DNA from: Bacillota bacterium | GTDB taxonomy: Bacteria; Bacillota; Clostridia; Lachnospirales; Bianqueaceae | NCBI GenBank assembly: GCA_017467985.1 | Contig: JAFUJY010000198.1 | Span: forward strand, 1-5,982 | Direction of reading: 5' to 3' | Length of the DNA stretch: 5,982 bases | Shown here: piece by piece, positions 5,276-5,982 of the stretch | How the letters are laid out: each line of letters opens with the position of its first letter | Numbering within the stretch: position 1 is the stretch's first letter | Made by a program: the position numbers and the translations under genes | Notes under the pieces: generated by a model | Told to the model about the DNA's origin: nothing | The model's input: only the letters and a program-made list of their open reading frames with translations | Database searches by the model: none

Positions 5276-5982
5276 TTATTCAGGATCAGAGGGCTGTTCC
5301 ACACCTTCCAGAGGATCCAATTCACCCTTGCGGGCACGCTCGCCGGATACGTAATTGTTAACATATTCGTCGATAGCGTCGGCCACCATCTTGGACTGGC
5401 GCACAGCCTGCACAACAGTTTTGGCACCGGTTACTACGTCACCGGAAGAGAAGACGCCCGGACGGGTTGTGCTGCCATCCGTTTGTGTAACCAGCAAACC
5501 ACGCTTGGTGGTGTCAATGCCGCTGGTACTGTTTACAATGAGACGACGGGGACCCTGGCCGATAGCAATAATGATACTGTCGCAGGGGAACTCGTCTTCG
5601 GTACCGGGAACCTCAACCCAAGTCTGCTGTTCTTCATCCCAGGTGGTGGAGCGGTACTTCACAGAGTGCTCGGTGATCTCGTAGGGCTGCTTCTGGAACT
5701 CGAAATGCACGCCGTCGATCTTGGCCAGCTCCACCTCGGTGGGAAGAGCGGACATGTCATGGGGTGAACCGCGGTAAAGAATGGTTACATCCCAGATATT
5801 CTGACGAATGGCACTGCGGGCAGCATCCATAGCCACATTGCCGGCACCGATAATACAAACCTTCTTGCCTAAGCGGAAAGAAGCGGGGTTCTTAAGGTAG
5901 TCGATGGCGAAATGAACATTGCCCAAGGTCTGCCCCTTAATGGGAAGAGACTGGGGACGCCATACGCCGGTACCAATGAAAA
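5276..5982 (-). CDS. Glutamate synthase small subunit-like NAD(P)/FAD oxidoreductase (GltA/GltD/NfnB family), C-terminal part
   Basis: The reading frame stays open to the window edge (two extra bases plus 234 codons), so the true start is outside; the TTG at 5926 is an internal leucine codon. The family transfers electrons between NAD(P)H, FAD and iron-sulfur clusters, as the small subunit of glutamate synthase or as NADPH-dependent ferredoxin oxidoreductase (NfnB) in anaerobes. Visible are the FAD-domain end FIGTGVWRPQSLPIKG, the NAD(P)-binding Rossmann motif VCIIGAGNVAMDAAR (first Gly near residue 45), the strand VTILYRGSPHDMSA, the IIIAIGQGPR motif, and the FAD-closing GVFSSGDVVTGAKTVVQAV. 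The N-terminal iron-sulfur domain and first FAD motif are not in the window. YRG stands where many relatives have YRR, which may affect cofactor preference. Which of gltD, gltA or nfnB applies cannot be decided without the neighbouring genes. Confidence 0.88.
   Translation of the reverse strand, partial: FIGTGVWRPQSLPIKGQTLGNVHFAIDYLKNPASFRLGKKVCIIGAGNVAMDAARSAIRQNIWDVTILYRGSPHDMSALPTEVELAKIDGVHFEFQKQPYEITEHSVKYRSTTWDEEQQTWVEVPGTEDEFPCDSIIIAIGQGPRRLIVNSTSGIDTTKRGLLVTQTDGSTTRPGVFSSGDVVTGAKTVVQAVRQSKMVADAIDEYVNNYVSGERARKGELDPLEGVEQPSDPE

Noticed and set aside
5174..5767. Plus-strand open frame crossing the terminator and oxidoreductase gene
   Set aside because: It runs through a terminator hairpin and an intergenic region and is antisense to the conserved oxidoreductase; no start signal.

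Overview
The window looks like a fragment of a chromosome from a low-to-mid-GC anaerobic Firmicute, most likely a gut Clostridia member (Lachnospiraceae or Oscillospiraceae type). The basis is the TrpRS of the Gram-positive 'TGDRPTG' subtype, an HtpG with the clostridial style of C-terminal domain, a small protein resembling the DUF5721 family I associate with these groups, strong AAGGAGG ribosome binding sites, and a Gram-positive style Rhs/YD-repeat core. The species cannot be fixed from the sequence.

Layout. (1) Positions 1-1553, plus strand: the 3' end of a large Rhs/YD-repeat protein whose start lies outside the window. It ends in a variable C-terminal domain with a possible Cys/His catalytic pair. 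A membrane-anchored protein of unknown family overlaps its stop codon by 4 bases (ATGA) and is the candidate immunity protein. (2) Positions 1554-1678: a short convergent intergenic region with a long hairpin terminator. (3) Positions 1679-5117, minus strand, read right to left: a three-gene operon of a DUF5721-like protein, the Hsp90-family chaperone htpG, and tryptophanyl-tRNA synthetase trpS. Gaps are 15 and 19 bases, and a near-consensus vegetative promoter lies just upstream of the first gene. (4) Positions 5191-5221: an intrinsic terminator. (5) Positions 5276-5982, minus strand: the 3' part of a glutamate-synthase-small-subunit-like flavin oxidoreductase, cut by the window end.

Function. 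The right two thirds are ordinary housekeeping genes: protein folding, tRNA charging and redox or nitrogen metabolism. The left quarter is accessory. By hand count GC falls from about 46% in the Rhs core (1-360) to about 38% in the tip (361-876) and about 35% in the downstream gene (901-1553), while single lines sampled in trpS reach 55-65%. This step is typical of an exchangeable polymorphic toxin-immunity cassette. It is the one part of the window where something undescribed could plausibly be found. I see no CRISPR array, tRNA, rRNA, insertion sequence or attachment site.
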